64,000 nt of DNA from JAFAHS01 sp046728175 (GTDB lineage Bacteria > Desulfobacterota > Binatia > Binatales > Binataceae): positions 1-64,000 of the forward strand of contig JBKPEA010000049.1 of assembly GCA_046728175.1 (NCBI GenBank), in the 5' to 3' direction. Of the stretch, positions 43,936 through 52,247 are shown one piece after another. How positions within the stretch are numbered: the first letter of the stretch is position 1; the number at the start of each line of letters is the position of its first letter. The notes under the pieces were generated by a model. The model was not told where the DNA came from. It made no database searches and worked only from the letters and a program-made list of their open reading frames with translations. The position numbers and the translations under genes were made by a program.

Positions 43936-44772
43936 ATGTCAAATGGCGCAGCCACCCTGGAGGGCGCCCGCACGGCGGGCGAAGCCGGACGGGTTTCGGC
44001 TCGCGGGATGCGGGTCGGCTTTTCGCTGGGCCGGATGTTGGCCGTCACCCGCAAGGAATTGCAGTCCTACTTTGCCTTTCCGCTGGTCTATATCGTCACG
44101 GGGCTCTTCGCCTTCATGGCGGGACTGTATGCGTGGACCGATCTGGATTTTTTCGAGACCATCGCGTTCGCCAAAGACATCATCCAGAACTACTGGCAAT
44201 TGCTGTTCACCGACATCCGCTTCTGCCTGCTGCTCACCCTTCCATTCCTCACGATGCGACTGTTCGCCGAGGAGCGGAAGCTCGGCACCATCGAATTGCT
44301 CTACACCTATCCACTGCGCGATGGCGAAATCCTGGGCGGAAAGTTCCTTGCGAGCGAAGTGATCCTGCTGATGATGCTCGGCCTGACCGTGCTGTACCCG
44401 GTTTATCTGTATTCGGTCCATCGCTTTCCGCTGTTTCCGCTGGTCTCGGGTTACCTTGGGTTGTTTCTCATCGGCTCGGCGTTCCTCGCGTTCGGCGTGT
44501 TCGTGTCTTCGCTGTGCGAGAGCCAGGTCATGGCCGGAATCGGGACGATCCTGCCGCTGCTCTTCTTCTGGGTGCTTAACTGGAATGAGACGTCATTTCA
44601 GGGCAACTGGATTGAGGCGCTTCGCTCGGTCTCGCTGTTTGACAACTTCGGCACCTTCGGCAAAGGCGTGATCGACCTGGATCACGTGACATACTTCATT
44701 TTCTTCGTGGCATTTTTTATCTACCTGACGCTGCAATCCATGGAGGCCAGGAAATGGACCGGCCGCCGGTAG
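43936..44772 (+). CDS. ABC-2 type permease (GldF-like)
   Basis: A 278-residue permease with six membrane helices. SLGRMLAVTRKELQSYFAFP is the N-terminal elbow helix with KEL, then PLVYIVTGLFAFMAGLYAW, LLTLPFLTMRLFAEERKLGT and TIELLYTYPLRDGEILGGKF (ABC-2 signature). The end overlaps the next gene by 19 bases. Predicted to form the membrane channel with the preceding ATPase. Confidence 0.92.
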   Translation: MSNGAATLEGARTAGEAGRVSARGMRVGFSLGRMLAVTRKELQSYFAFPLVYIVTGLFAFMAGLYAWTDLDFFETIAFAKDIIQNYWQLLFTDIRFCLLLTLPFLTMRLFAEERKLGTIELLYTYPLRDGEILGGKFLASEVILLMMLGLTVLYPVYLYSVHRFPLFPLVSGYLGLFLIGSAFLAFGVFVSSLCESQVMAGIGTILPLLFFWVLNWNETSFQGNWIEALRSVSLFDNFGTFGKGVIDLDHVTYFIFFVAFFIYLTLQSMEARKWTGRR

Positions 44773-46184
44773 AAAAGGTCCCTACCCGTGGCTCCCTGAT
44801 CACGGGCTACTTGTTGCTCATCTATACCGCAGTCGCCTTCGCGGCGGTGCTGATTCTTGCCAACGCGTTTATCACCCGGCACAACGTGCGATGGGACCTG
44901 ACCCCGAACCAGCGCTACTCGTTGTCTGATTTCGACAAACGGGTCCTCAGCGGCCTGACCCACCCGGTCAAGGTGATGGCGTTTGTGCGCACCGAAGACC
45001 CGGCCTACCTCGAACTGGCGGAACTGCTGTTCCAAGCGGCCGCATTTACGCCCATGCTTCAGTACGAGGTCATCGACGTCAACAAGGCTCCCGGCCTTGC
45101 GCGACAGTATGGGGTGTCGAGTTACGGCGAGGTGGTGGTCGAGTCGCAGGGGCGCCGACGCGATTTCGACAACGCGCGTTCGGAGCTTCTGATCCCGGCG
45201 ATCCTGCAGATTTCCTCGGATCAGTCCAAACACATCTATTTGACCGTAGGTCACGGCGAGCGCGACTTGTTCAACGCCGATCGCAACTCGGGCTTTTCCC
45301 AGTTTCGCGGGCTCCTCGAACAGAACAATTACCAGATAGACAATGTGTCCTTGTTCGCAGGCGGGGTACCCGACAATGCCAGGGTGCTCGTCTCGATCGG
45401 TCCCGAGAAAGACTTCCTGCCTGAAGAGCTCGCGGAGCTCGCCAAATACCTCGCAAGAGGCGGGCACTATCTGGTGATGCTTGATCCCTACGGATCGCCG
45501 AGCCTCGCCAAATTCCTGGGCCAGTATCATCTCCAGTTCACCGATCAGGTCGTCGTCGATCCGGCCTACCGGCTCACCCAAGGGGAGATTCTGACCACCC
45601 GTATCCCGCTCCGCTCCGACAGCAGTCCAATTACCCGTTCGATGTCCGCCGATGCGGTCATGTCGCTGGTCCGCGGAATCATCGTGAGCGGACAGCCGGG
45701 AGCTGCGGCACCGGATGGTTTACAGCTGGTCTCGGCCGAAGACCTGCTGCGCTCTTCGCATGAAAGCTGGGCATCAGGTGACCCCAAGGCGTTAACTACC
45801 GGTATCACCGAGTACCAGAGCGGTCGTGACACCAAGGGGCCTATCACGGTCGGCGCCGAAGTTGCCCTGGCACCGGCGACCAATCCCCATATTCCGCTGC
45901 AGCAGATGACGCGGATTGTCGGTTTCGGCAGCTCCGCGTTTGCGGCGAACCAGTTTATCGAGATGCTCGGGAACCGGGATCTTGCGGTGAGTGCGATCAA
46001 CTCCCTGGCCGGCGATGAGGTCCTGATCGCGAGCCGCGAGCGACTGAACCGGGGCGAGACCGCGGGCTTCTTTGTGACTGCGGGACAATCGCATCTCCTG
46101 CGCGATTTGGGCGCCGGTCTAGAGACCATCATCCTGTTTGGGATTGCAACCCTGGTTTTCGTGCGCAGGAGGTTCTTCGTGTGA
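44754..46184 (+). CDS. GldG-family ABC-associated auxiliary membrane protein
   Basis: A 476-residue protein with an N-terminal membrane helix (SLITGYLLLIYTAVAFAAVL), a large extracytoplasmic domain and a C-terminal helix (LGAGLETIILFGIATLVFVR). RWDLTPNQRYSLSDFDKRVL, HIYLTVGHGERDL and GGHYLVMLDPYGSP are diagnostic of GldG/DUF4350-type proteins. In gliding Bacteroidetes GldAFG form an ABC complex; in other phyla the set is widespread and its substrate is unknown. Coupled to its neighbours by overlaps. Confidence 0.9.
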   Translation: MDRPPVEKVPTRGSLITGYLLLIYTAVAFAAVLILANAFITRHNVRWDLTPNQRYSLSDFDKRVLSGLTHPVKVMAFVRTEDPAYLELAELLFQAAAFTPMLQYEVIDVNKAPGLARQYGVSSYGEVVVESQGRRRDFDNARSELLIPAILQISSDQSKHIYLTVGHGERDLFNADRNSGFSQFRGLLEQNNYQIDNVSLFAGGVPDNARVLVSIGPEKDFLPEELAELAKYLARGGHYLVMLDPYGSPSLAKFLGQYHLQFTDQVVVDPAYRLTQGEILTTRIPLRSDSSPITRSMSADAVMSLVRGIIVSGQPGAAAPDGLQLVSAEDLLRSSHESWASGDPKALTTGITEYQSGRDTKGPITVGAEVALAPATNPHIPLQQMTRIVGFGSSAFAANQFIEMLGNRDLAVSAINSLAGDEVLIASRERLNRGETAGFFVTAGQSHLLRDLGAGLETIILFGIATLVFVRRRFFV

Positions 46185-46726
46185 GTGCCCGTCCGGCGAT
46201 AGTCTTCACCGCGTTGTTTCTTCTACTTCTGCCGATATATTGGTACTTCGATCAACCTGCCGATAAGCGCGCGGCGAACGTCGAGGAACAGCAGGAAAGC
46301 CTGCTCAGGTTAAACGGCATCGACTCGATTACCGTCAAGCGCGGCAGCGAAACCTTGCGTTACGAGAAAACCGCGGACGGAAAGCTCTACCAATTGGTCG
46401 AGCCGCAGGGAAAGTTTGTCCCGCAAGATCTGATGCAGGCACTGGCATCGCTACTGATCAGCGCCAAACAGGTCCAGGTGGTCGCCGAGAACACCAACGA
46501 CCTCGCCCAGTTCGGACTCGACCATCCGCGCAGCGAAATGACGGTCGGCGCAACCGGGACCGGCCAGCCGATCCGCATCTTTTTCGGTGCGGAAAACCCG
46601 ACCCATACCGCGATCTACGCGCAGATCGAGGGCATTCCCAAGGTCTTCCTGCTGGGCCGCAACCTCGAGTACTACCAATCGGTAATGTTCGAATGGGTTG
46701 AAGGGAAGCAGGGCAAGAACGCCTAG
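46181..46726 (+). CDS. DUF4340 domain protein
   Basis: 181 residues from GTG that overlaps the GldG-like stop (GTGA). N-terminal membrane helix (IVFTALFLLLLPIYWYF), then the DUF4340 pattern LNGIDSITVKRGSETLRYEK, YQLVEPQGKFVPQDLMQALA, LDHPRSEMTVGATGTGQPIR and VFLLGRNLEYYQSV. DUF4340 proteins regularly follow GldG-like genes. It is shorter than many family members, which contain repeated modules. Confidence 0.88.
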   Translation: MSARPAIVFTALFLLLLPIYWYFDQPADKRAANVEEQQESLLRLNGIDSITVKRGSETLRYEKTADGKLYQLVEPQGKFVPQDLMQALASLLISAKQVQVVAENTNDLAQFGLDHPRSEMTVGATGTGQPIRIFFGAENPTHTAIYAQIEGIPKVFLLGRNLEYYQSVMFEWVEGKQGKNA

Positions 46727-46769
46727 GAGAAAGTCTGCGCGATCCCCTCCTGCCTGGTCGAGGCGGCCG

Positions 46770-47114
46770 TCAGTGTTCGTGAGTGTCGGGCACAGGAGGC
46801 CCCTGAAGCTCTGCGATCTTTGTCAGGAGCTCCAAACGCGTCGTAATTCTTTTTTCCGTCACCACCGCTTCCAGCGCGCGCAAGAAATGCTCGTAGTACT
46901 CGCCCTGACGGTTCGTTCCGTCACGTTCGCGAATTCGGTCCGCGGCGCCGACTTGAGCGATCAGGTGCAGGCGGAATTCGTCCCAGGTGAACAGTCCTGC
47001 CTGGCTAAGCCCGAGCGCGATCGCAAACGCGCGCGCCTCCCACGGCGCGCTGAAGACCTTTGCCTCATCGCATCCCAGCTGCCGCGCCAGTTCGCCCAGT
47101 GCCGGCTCGCTCAT
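46770..47114 (-). CDS. nitrile hydratase accessory (activator) protein
   Basis: 114 residues: LGELARQLGCDEAKVFSAPW, EARAFAIALGLSQAGLFTWD, EFRLHLIAQVGAADR, and YYEHFLRALEAVVTEK. This matches the nitrile hydratase beta-N-terminal-like activator (P14K/NhlE type) used to insert cobalt and oxidise the active-site cysteines. It is third in the beta-alpha-activator operon, 5 bases after the alpha subunit. Confidence 0.9.
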   Translation of the reverse strand: MSEPALGELARQLGCDEAKVFSAPWEARAFAIALGLSQAGLFTWDEFRLHLIAQVGAADRIRERDGTNRQGEYYEHFLRALEAVVTEKRITTRLELLTKIAELQGPPVPDTHEH

Positions 47115-47119
47115 CGCGA

Positions 47120-47722
47120 TTACCCGGGCGCAGCGACCTTTGCGACGCCGATCATCGAATCACGCGTGACCAGCTCCGCGAGCTGCTCCTCATTCATCTT
47201 TTCCGTCCCGGCAGGGCGTTCGGGCAGTACGATATAGCGCTGCTCCGCGCTCGAATCCCACACCCGGATTTCAACATCCGGCCCCAGTTCGACCCCGAAC
47301 TCACGCAGCACTCCGCGCGGATCGCTGACCGCACGCGAGCGATAGGCGAAGCTCTTGTACCAGACCGGAGGAAGCCCGAGAACCGGCCACGGGTAACACG
47401 AGCAGAGCGTACAGACGACCAGATTGTGTATCCGCGCGCTGTTCTCGATAGCCACCAGATGCCCGCCCTCGGGCCCGGCGATTCCCAGCTCCGCGCATGC
47501 CGCCACGCCGTCGGTGAGGAGGCGCTTTCGGAACGCCGGGTCGACCCACGCCCGCGCCACCACGCGGGCGCCGTTGCGCGGTCCGATTTTGCTCTCGTAG
47601 CTGTCGACGATCGCGTCCAGTCGGGCAGGGTCAACCAGCCCCCTTTCGACCAGGAGGTGTTCGAGCGCCTTAACCCGCGCAGCGGGACCGTGTTCGGAAG
47701 TGTCATGAGAGTGTTCGCTCAT
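47120..47722 (-). CDS. nthA: nitrile hydratase alpha subunit (cobalt type)
   Basis: 200 residues from ATG (MSEHSHDTSEHGPAARVKAL) that overlaps the beta stop by ATGA. The metal claw VCTLCSCYPWPVLGLPP carries Cys-Thr-Leu-Cys-Ser-Cys; Thr in the second position marks the cobalt type. VVARAWVDPAFRKRLLTDGV and RVWDSSAEQRYIVLPERPAG are also canonical. Hydrates nitriles to amides. No amidase gene is present nearby to complete the pathway. Confidence 0.96.
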   Translation of the reverse strand: MSEHSHDTSEHGPAARVKALEHLLVERGLVDPARLDAIVDSYESKIGPRNGARVVARAWVDPAFRKRLLTDGVAACAELGIAGPEGGHLVAIENSARIHNLVVCTLCSCYPWPVLGLPPVWYKSFAYRSRAVSDPRGVLREFGVELGPDVEIRVWDSSAEQRYIVLPERPAGTEKMNEEQLAELVTRDSMIGVAKVAAPG

Positions 47723-48513
47723 CGCTCGCGCCTCTTCCCTCGCTGGTGCGTTTCGGAGACTCCCGGTTTTTTGACCCCGGCTTTTCTTCGGCTCCCTCTG
47801 CCCGTCCGGGAGAGGGCGCGGGCATTTTTCGCGCGCCGCTTTCGACCTGCGGCGACGGAATTGCGTTTTACGTTGACGGTGTGGTTGCGTTCCCCGCGTT
47901 CCAGATAGTCCTCCCACAGATCGATCATAAGCCGCTCGCGATCATTTCGGCCCCACAGCTCGCGTGCACTGAACTCAACCGAATAGACATGCTGGCGATT
48001 TTCACCCGCCCGATGGGCATTGGTGTCGGGGAAAACATAGATTCCGTGGTCGCGTCTGACCACGCCGGTTTTACCGCGCACATAGCGGGGCGAGCGCGTG
48101 TGTCCCAAGGGATGGTCGCTGCGGACTTTAACCCGATCCCCAGCCTTGAATCTCGCGCGGAGTCTGGGTTTTGCCTGCACGGACTTGACCGGAACGGCAG
48201 GCAGCGCGACCGATGCCTGCTCGGGTTGCGTCAACGACTTCAAGTCTTCGCTGGTAATGATTCCGTGCTCTGCTAACAACGTCTCAACCGCGAGCAGCCA
48301 GCGCTCGTAGTACGATGACGCCAGATAACGCGCCGGTGGTATACGCTCGATAGCGTGGCGGAATTCGTCGATATTCGCACCGGTGAGGGTCAGCACGCCG
48401 TTGAAGATCGCGAAAACGCGCCGTTCCCAGTCCGCGTGGAAAGGAGGTTCGTTTACTTCGGGTTGGACGCGTCCGAACCCGTCCATACCACCCATGTCAT
48501 GCACACCGTTCAT
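47719..48513 (-). CDS. nthB: nitrile hydratase beta subunit with basic C-terminal tail
   Basis: 264 residues from MNGVHDMGGMDGFGRVQPEV, the usual start; a TTG at 48528 is an alternative. Core motifs: WERRVFAIFNGVLTLTG, ARYLASSYYERWLLAVETLL, FKAGDRVKVRSDHPLGHTRS and YSVEFSARELWGRND. The normal C-terminus at LMIDLWEDYLE is followed by about 50 extra residues rich in Arg and Lys (RNSVAAGRKRRAKNARALSR and onward), not usual for the family. The tail may be disordered or a read-on after stop loss. Confidence 0.95.
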   Translation of the reverse strand: MNGVHDMGGMDGFGRVQPEVNEPPFHADWERRVFAIFNGVLTLTGANIDEFRHAIERIPPARYLASSYYERWLLAVETLLAEHGIITSEDLKSLTQPEQASVALPAVPVKSVQAKPRLRARFKAGDRVKVRSDHPLGHTRSPRYVRGKTGVVRRDHGIYVFPDTNAHRAGENRQHVYSVEFSARELWGRNDRERLMIDLWEDYLERGERNHTVNVKRNSVAAGRKRRAKNARALSRTGRGSRRKAGVKKPGVSETHQRGKRRER

Positions 48514-48619
48514 TTGGTACGACGCCAATTATTGTAGAGGTGTATAGCTGCGCGCAATATCTTGCGTCGCTGCCTTCAGCTTCGCAGTCTTGAAGCACGG
48601 GCTTTGCGATTGATAGCTC

Positions 48620-49072
48620 TTGATCGTGTCCGTCCGCGATCAGTATCCATGGCCGGCTGACTTGCGAGTGTTCGGCGTGTTGTCGCTATTCTGGGCGCTG
48701 TGTTTGGTCTGGCTGGCGGTGATCGGCGACCCATTCGCCGGTTACTTCGCTCCCGCGCGCGCGGTTATCGGCGGCAGCGTTTTCTACGGTTCGCAGGCGC
48801 AGTTCGTGCTGCTCGCCGAGGCGGGGATCTTCTGGGTGATGGCTGTCGGGATGATCACCGGCCGGCGATGGAGCCTGCTGCTTAGTCTCTTCTACATGGC
48901 CGAGACGGTCGTCAGTTATCTGGTCTTCATCATCGCTTATATGAACACGCGCGCCGAATGGACGCACGTACGCCTGGCGGTCCGCGTCGGTCCGACGCTG
49001 GTACTGGTCACGCTTTATCTGTGGATCCGATCACGCGATCTGATCTTCGATCCTGCCCGCCGGCTTTCGTAG
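48620..49072 (+). CDS. hypothetical four-helix membrane protein
   Basis: About 148-150 residues; the start is TTG 48620 or GTG 48626 (VSVRDQYPWPADL). Four hydrophobic segments: VFGVLSLFWALCLVWLAVIG, QFVLLAEAGIFWVMAVGMIT, WSLLLSLFYMAETVVSYLVF and VGPTLVLVTLYLWI. No family recognised. Divergent from the nitrile hydratase operon. Confidence 0.7.
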   Translation: MIVSVRDQYPWPADLRVFGVLSLFWALCLVWLAVIGDPFAGYFAPARAVIGGSVFYGSQAQFVLLAEAGIFWVMAVGMITGRRWSLLLSLFYMAETVVSYLVFIIAYMNTRAEWTHVRLAVRVGPTLVLVTLYLWIRSRDLIFDPARRLS

Positions 49073-49321
49073 CTAACCCTGCGGCGATTGGTGGAATCCC
49101 GCGCGTTGCGGTCATGCGATGACTCGCGGGTGCATTTCTTTAGTCCGGGCGCTTCGATTCGATCGCATAACTTTTCATTTTCTCGCGGACGGTCGCCTGG
49201 CTAGGGTCATACAGCCGAACTGTTCATGGACTGACGCTCACGAGTGTCGAGCCCTGAATATTGCCGAGAGTTGGAAAGATTAATGGAGCCAAGACATGCG
49301 GCTATCGCTTGCTCCATTTTA

Positions 49322-49482
49322 CTAAGCCTCTAAGGCGTAGGCATTTTCGTCGTGCTGGCTAAGGTCGAGGCCCAGACGCTCGGCGTCGTTGCATCGGCGT
49401 ATGCCACCGCTGGATAGGTGATGAAGTATGTCGCTGCAGCTGCAACGGTCACGGCGAGCACCAAACATTTTCTAACGACCAT
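49322..49482 (-). pseudogene. small exported peptide gene with frameshift
   Basis: GGGAGAG sits 4 bases before ATG (49482). MVVRKCLVLAVTVAAAATYF then ITYPAVAYADA is a clear secretory signal. One base shift later the conserved tail NDAERLGLDLSQHDENAYAL-EA ends at 49322. Copy B of the duplication keeps an almost identical tail (DDAEHLGLDLSRHDKNAYAL) without the signal part. Preservation of the tail in both copies suggests a real small secreted protein of about 52 residues, now broken. Function unknown. Confidence 0.6.
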
Positions 49483-49629
49483 TGATCTCTCCCGTCGGGC
49501 GGTTGATTAGCGCGAACAAAATTCCAGAAGATATAATTCTCCTTCGACGACAGGATCAACTGCACGATTGCCGTTGTATGGCCCGCTTATGGTGTTTCGG
49601 ACTTAGCTCAACTGTCTCGTGGGTTATTG

Positions 49630-49706
49630 TGGTGGTGGCGGAGGGACTCGAACCCACGACTCTGCGGATATGAGCCGCAGGCTCTGACCAACTGCGCTAC
49701 GCCGCC
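49630..49706 (-). tRNA. tRNA with CAT anticodon (Met or Ile2), copy A
   Basis: GGCGGCG acceptor against CGCCACC (one C-A mismatch at 3-70), D arm GCGC-AGTTGGTCAGA, anticodon arm TGCGG-CTCATAT-CCGCA, T arm with TTCGAGT, encoded CCA. It differs from copy B (51386-51462) at the acceptor, D stem and position before the anticodon stem; each change weakens pairing, so this copy is probably decaying. Confidence 0.8.
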
Positions 49707-49775
49707 ACCATAACTTTCCAAACGGATAGGAGGTCATGGCTCACGCCGATTTCTAGTCGCCTCCCTTTCGGTGAT

Positions 49776-50390
49776 CTAGTTGGGCGTCCGCTTGAGAGGT
49801 TTCTCAAACCAGTGCTCTCTGGGCACCACCTTGGGTTGCGCCGGATCGACGATGTACGAGGGAGTCATGATCTGCACGTTGTATTCGTTGAACACGTCCA
49901 GCACGCTGTGATGGAGTCCGGTATAGAGCCGAAACATCTCGGAAGGTTTGTGGCAGTAGACATTCAGCTCGTGTTGACTGCGTAATCGCCTAGGAATTGC
50001 TGAAGAATGAAAGGAGCCGGGTCGTGTGGCAGACCAGGGGTGTGCGCTCGGCCGCCAAAAGGAGCATCGCCTCGACCTGACGCCAAGGGGGTCTCATACC
50101 CGATGCCGACAGTGGTGTGCAGAAGGAGACCCTGCTGACGCGCGAGCGACGTATAGTTAGTGATGTTGGGCTCTGGGTCACCATTAGGCCGATCTCGATC
50201 ACGTCGCCCATGAGATCGCCGACTTTAGTTCGGTCGCCGACGTGAAACGCGCGCCTGTAGGTCATCGTGCAGCCCGCTATGATGTTGGCAAGGAATGATG
50301 ATGAATCGAGCGGAAAAAGTACGCCTATGAAGATGGTGATGCCCTTGAACCCTGGATTTTGAGGTAGCGGTTCCGCAACGTCTATCGCAG
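49776..50390 (-). pseudogene. MscS-family mechanosensitive channel fragment
   Basis: Segments in several frames: FKGITIFIGVLF, NIIAGCTMTYRRAFHVGDRT and KVGDLMGDVIEIGLMVT (pore-to-beta domain), NYTSLARQQGLLLHTTVGIG, PWRQVEAMLLLAAERTP, and the C-terminal MFRLYTGLHHSVLDVFNEYN, VQIMTPSYIVDPAQPKVVPR up to the stop at 49776. The beta-domain loop between VIEIGLMVT and NYTSL is shortened and frames differ. The N-terminal membrane part is missing. Confidence 0.75.
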
Positions 50391-50409
50391 AGCCGGGATC
50401 GGCGCAGCG

Positions 50410-51010
50410 CTCTCAGCCTGCGAGCGATACAAAATTTGTCAGGTGATAGCCACCCCAGATAAATCCCTTGGGGTCGACCGCCAGATCGAGTGAGCCAAAT
50501 GGCAGGCTGAACTGGCGAGCCTAAGGTCAACTTCCTTTCCATCGTTAGTAGCAAGTCCTAAGGCCACGCTTCGATTGTATAGGTCAACCGCAAGTCGGAA
50601 ACGCGGATCATATTCTCCTGGAGCGTTAGCCGCGTCGGGCGGGAAGAGAAAGCCGTACGCATAGGCCGCTGACGCAAGATAGTAATGATTGGTTTCGCGC
50701 CTCTTGGGCGTATGCAAAGGAGAGTTCAGCGAGGGCAAACAGCCGTTCGCGCTCGTCAGGGTGGCCAAGCCCGGAATACAATTCCCCCAGAGCCCTTCGC
50801 GGATCGTCACGGAAGAAGAGCTGGGCAAGCCCCGGTGCGCTCCAGTACCTGCTTCGAATATTCGCTCGGTTTGTCGGTCGAAAGAATGTTTGCGTTCAGT
50901 TCGCGATAGGCAGCTTGCTCGTCAAGCCGCTCGACTCCAACCGGAGTTGCGCATCCGTTGGAGAAAGAACGATGATTGCAATCCCGACCGCCCAAGCGTC
51001 AATGATCTTG
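50410..51010 (-). pseudogene. fragment resembling a large exported hydrolase N-terminus
   Basis: Order of segments: YRELNANILSTDKPSEYSKQ-VLERTGA (about 50820-50925), ALGELYSGLGHPDERERLFA and LAELSFAYAQEARNQ (about 50700-50790, another frame), then YYLASAAYAYGFLFPPDAAN and DPRFRLAVDLYNRSVALGLA (50540-50680), ending FGSLDLAVDPKGFIWGGYHL. The helical, TPR-like lead region resembles big bacterial alpha/beta-hydrolase lipoproteins, but the hydrolase domain itself is absent. Family name is tentative. Confidence 0.5.
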
Positions 51011-51121
51011 TAGGCGACATCGGGGAGCTGCTCGGACCTTCCTTTGGAAGGCGATCCGAGCTGTGTTTTATGGCCAGTGTGAGTGTCCTTTTGGATCGCG
51101 TCGCATCGACGATAGTTCGGG

Positions 51122-51470
51122 GTGGAGCCAAGATGTGCGGCTATCGCTTCTCCATTTTACTAAGCCTCTAAGGCGTAGGCATTTTTGTCGTGTCGGCTGA
51201 GGTCGAGGCCCAGATGCTCGGCGTCATCATCTTTCCCATCGGTTGATTAGCGCCGAACAAAATTTCAGAAGATATAATTCTCCTTCGACGGCAGGATCAA
51301 CCGCACGCTGCCGCTGTATAAGCCTGCCGCTGTATGGCCCGATCATGGTGTTTGGGACTCAGTTCGACAGTCTTGCGGATTATTGTGGTGGCGGCGGAGG
51401 GACTCGAACCCACGACTCTGCGGATATGAGCCGCATGCTCTGACCAACTGAGCTACGCCGCCACCGGAGA
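51122..51470. repeat. segmental duplication, copy B
   Basis: Second copy of the segment at 49278-49712, about 1.85 kb away in the same orientation. It holds the intact tRNA(CAT) and only the C-terminal tail of the small exported gene, and carries a short extra tandem (GCCGCTGTATAAGCCTGCCG near 51308) not seen in copy A. Confidence 0.85.
51386..51462 (-). tRNA. tRNA with CAT anticodon (Met or Ile2), copy B
   Basis: GGCGGCG pairs perfectly with CGCCGCC; discriminator A and CCA encoded. D arm GCTC-AGTTGGTCAGA-GCA, anticodon arm TGCGG-CTCATAT-CCGCA, T loop TTCGAGT. CAT can read Met or, with lysidine, Ile AUA; the sequence alone does not settle this. It is not the initiator type, which carries three G-C pairs before the loop. 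Confidence 0.92.
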
Positions 51471-51512
51471 ACCGCTAAGACTAGCCTGACCGGAAGGACC
51501 GCGAAAGGGTTG

Positions 51513-52229
51513 TCAGCGCAGCGGAATCGCACGCGATTTCACCTGGCGGCTGCCGCGATCCACCTGATACAGCGCCCCTTCGCTGAACTCCACGCAAGTG
51601 AGCTTGCCCCCATAGACCAGACCCGTGTCGATTCCCAGCTTGTAGGGCAGATCGATCATGACCCCCCGCATCGGCGTGTGACCGAACACAACCGTCGCGT
51701 CGATGCGGTGCGGATTGAAGATGAATTCCTGCCTGATCCAGAGCATGTCCTCGGTCTGCTGTTCTTCGAGTTGCAGCAGCGGCGAGATGCCCGCGTGCAC
51801 GAACAAAAACGGCGGGCGCAGGTAATTGATGCTGAGCCGTTTGTAGAAATCTACATGGCGCGGCGGAATGTGGTGGATTGCCTCGGGCAGGTTGTCTTCC
51901 TTGAGACCGTAGCTTTCCATCGTCGCGACGCCCCCGTTGAACAGAAACGACTCGCCGTAGTGACCCGGCAATCCCAGGAACGAGAGCATCATGTCTTCGT
52001 GATTGCCCTTCAGGAACACCGTCTCGGCTTTGGTTCTCTCGAGATCGAGCGCAAGCTCGATAACGTCGCTGGAGGCCGGCCCGCGATCCACGTAATCTCC
52101 GACGAATACCACCGTATCCCCGTCCCTCGGCGCGATCGCTTTGAGGATAGAGTCCAATTCGTCGGCGCAGCCGTGAATATCGCCGATCGCATACAGGCGG
52201 CCCGAGGCTTTATGTCGCTTGTCAGACAC
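51513..52229 (-). CDS. calcineurin-like metallophosphoesterase (PrpA/ApaH-like)
   Basis: 238 residues from GTG (VSDKRHKASG); a TTG nine bases upstream is possible. The metal-site motifs are intact: AIGDIHGCADELDSIL (D-x-H), VVFVGDYVDRGP (GDxxDRG), LKGNHEDMML (GNHE) and later FVHAGISP and VFGHTPMRG. This matches bacterial serine/threonine protein phosphatases and diadenosine tetraphosphatases. Its start is about 18 bases after the MeaB stop, so the two are probably one transcript. Confidence 0.92.
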   Translation of the reverse strand: MSDKRHKASGRLYAIGDIHGCADELDSILKAIAPRDGDTVVFVGDYVDRGPASSDVIELALDLERTKAETVFLKGNHEDMMLSFLGLPGHYGESFLFNGGVATMESYGLKEDNLPEAIHHIPPRHVDFYKRLSINYLRPPFLFVHAGISPLLQLEEQQTEDMLWIRQEFIFNPHRIDATVVFGHTPMRGVMIDLPYKLGIDTGLVYGGKLTCVEFSEGALYQVDRGSRQVKSRAIPLR

Positions 52230-52247
52230 GGGTTGCAAGCTTGGTGG

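Larger units (their letters stand above)
49278..49712. repeat. segmental duplication, copy A (tRNA-CAT plus small gene)
   Basis: Aligns with 51122-51470 over its length: both begin GAGCCAAGA..TGCGGCTATCGCTT, share CTCTAAGGCGTAGGCATTTT, GAAGATATAATTCTCCTTCG and a tRNA(CAT) on the minus strand. Copy A has about 100 extra bases (about 49390-49487), the 5' part of the small exported-protein gene. Copies have diverged by point changes. Confidence 0.85.
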
